In this document: positions 22,836 to 22,889 of the stretch, piece by piece
How the letters are laid out: every line of letters begins with the position of its first letter
Numbering within the stretch: the stretch's first letter is position 1
NCBI GenBank assembly: GCA_902491895.1
Contig: CABUJH010000033.1
Location: 1 to 22,889, forward strand
Origin: an uncultured Collinsella sp.
Lineage (GTDB): Bacteria > Actinomycetota > Coriobacteriia > Coriobacteriales > Coriobacteriaceae
Reading direction: 5' to 3'
Length of the DNA: 22,889 bases
Notes under the pieces: generated by a model
Told to the model about the DNA's origin: nothing
What the model saw: only the letters and a program-made list of their open reading frames with translations
The model's database searches: none
Made by a program: the position numbers and the translations under genes

Positions 22836-22889
22836 TTTTCACCATTTCCACCAACGCATTTTCGCCAATCGCGCCAACGCGGATACACC
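22819..22889 (+). mobile_element. Left end of a second IS21-like element (runs off the window)
   Basis: TGTTAGCG at 22819 repeats the left tip of the first element. ATTTTCACC (22835) and ATTTTCGCCAATC (22858) follow. The second ATTTT motif is exactly 39 bases from the tip in both elements, while the sequences between them differ. This points to a related but distinct IS21 end, inserted into the end of istA. Confidence 0.55.

Overview
The window reads as a piece of a GC-rich Actinomycetota chromosome, most likely a Coriobacteriia gut bacterium of the Collinsella type. This is inferred from the codon style (strong G/C third position, Arg almost always CGC/CGT), the gene set, and an NRAMP-related transporter of the kind known from Eggerthella. 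I could not run a database search, so the taxonomy is an inference. No rRNA, tRNA or CRISPR array is visible.

Layout. (1) 168-1939, minus strand: a NarL/LuxR-type response regulator and its membrane histidine kinase, divergent from (2) 2137-5464, an ABC-2 exporter made of one ATPase and two permeases. (3) 5462-5657: a nested palindromic repeat with a 27-28 bp period. (4) 5743-9143: a second exporter of the MacB/FtsX kind, with an ATPase and an 888-residue permease. (5) 9253-10458: a DUF362 iron-sulfur protein, separated by a bidirectional terminator from (6) 10623-11588, minus strand, a membrane-anchored alpha/beta hydrolase whose promoter is flanked by two near-identical 14-bp operator-like sites. 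(7) 11775-14800: a PAQR/hemolysin III membrane protein, a CNNM/CorC-type CBS transporter, and a protein whose N-terminus resembles the N-domain of cyanophycin synthetase. (8) 14937-17560: a YtxH protein, a PRC-barrel protein overlapping it by one base, and a membrane-anchored polysaccharide-deacetylase homologue that has lost its metal-binding histidines. (9) 17672-21004: a long structured leader, then an MgtE-like protein with PRC and CBS domains and an unusual membrane part, then an NRAMP-related transporter carrying the Mg2+-type (NRMT) motifs. (10) 21088-22889: a MITE-like inverted-repeat element, then an IS21-family element with intact istA, apparently interrupted at its 3' end by the left end of a second related IS21 element.

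How the parts may work together. The two-component system probably controls the adjacent ABC-2 exporter. The second ABC unit looks like an independent lipoprotein or peptide-type exporter. The 17.7-21.0 kb operon looks like a magnesium uptake module: a structured 5' leader, a cytosolic Mg2+-sensing domain attached to a non-standard membrane domain, and an NRMT carrier. The CNNM-like protein at 12.6-13.9 kb may act on the same ion. Three genes end in the same TAG-TCA repeat junction, so a dispersed repeat family appears to sit directly against stop codons.

The observations I rate highest are the MgtE-like/NRMT pair with its leader, the stand-alone cyanophycin-synthetase-like N-domain, the pseudo-deacetylase, and the phased palindromic repeat.
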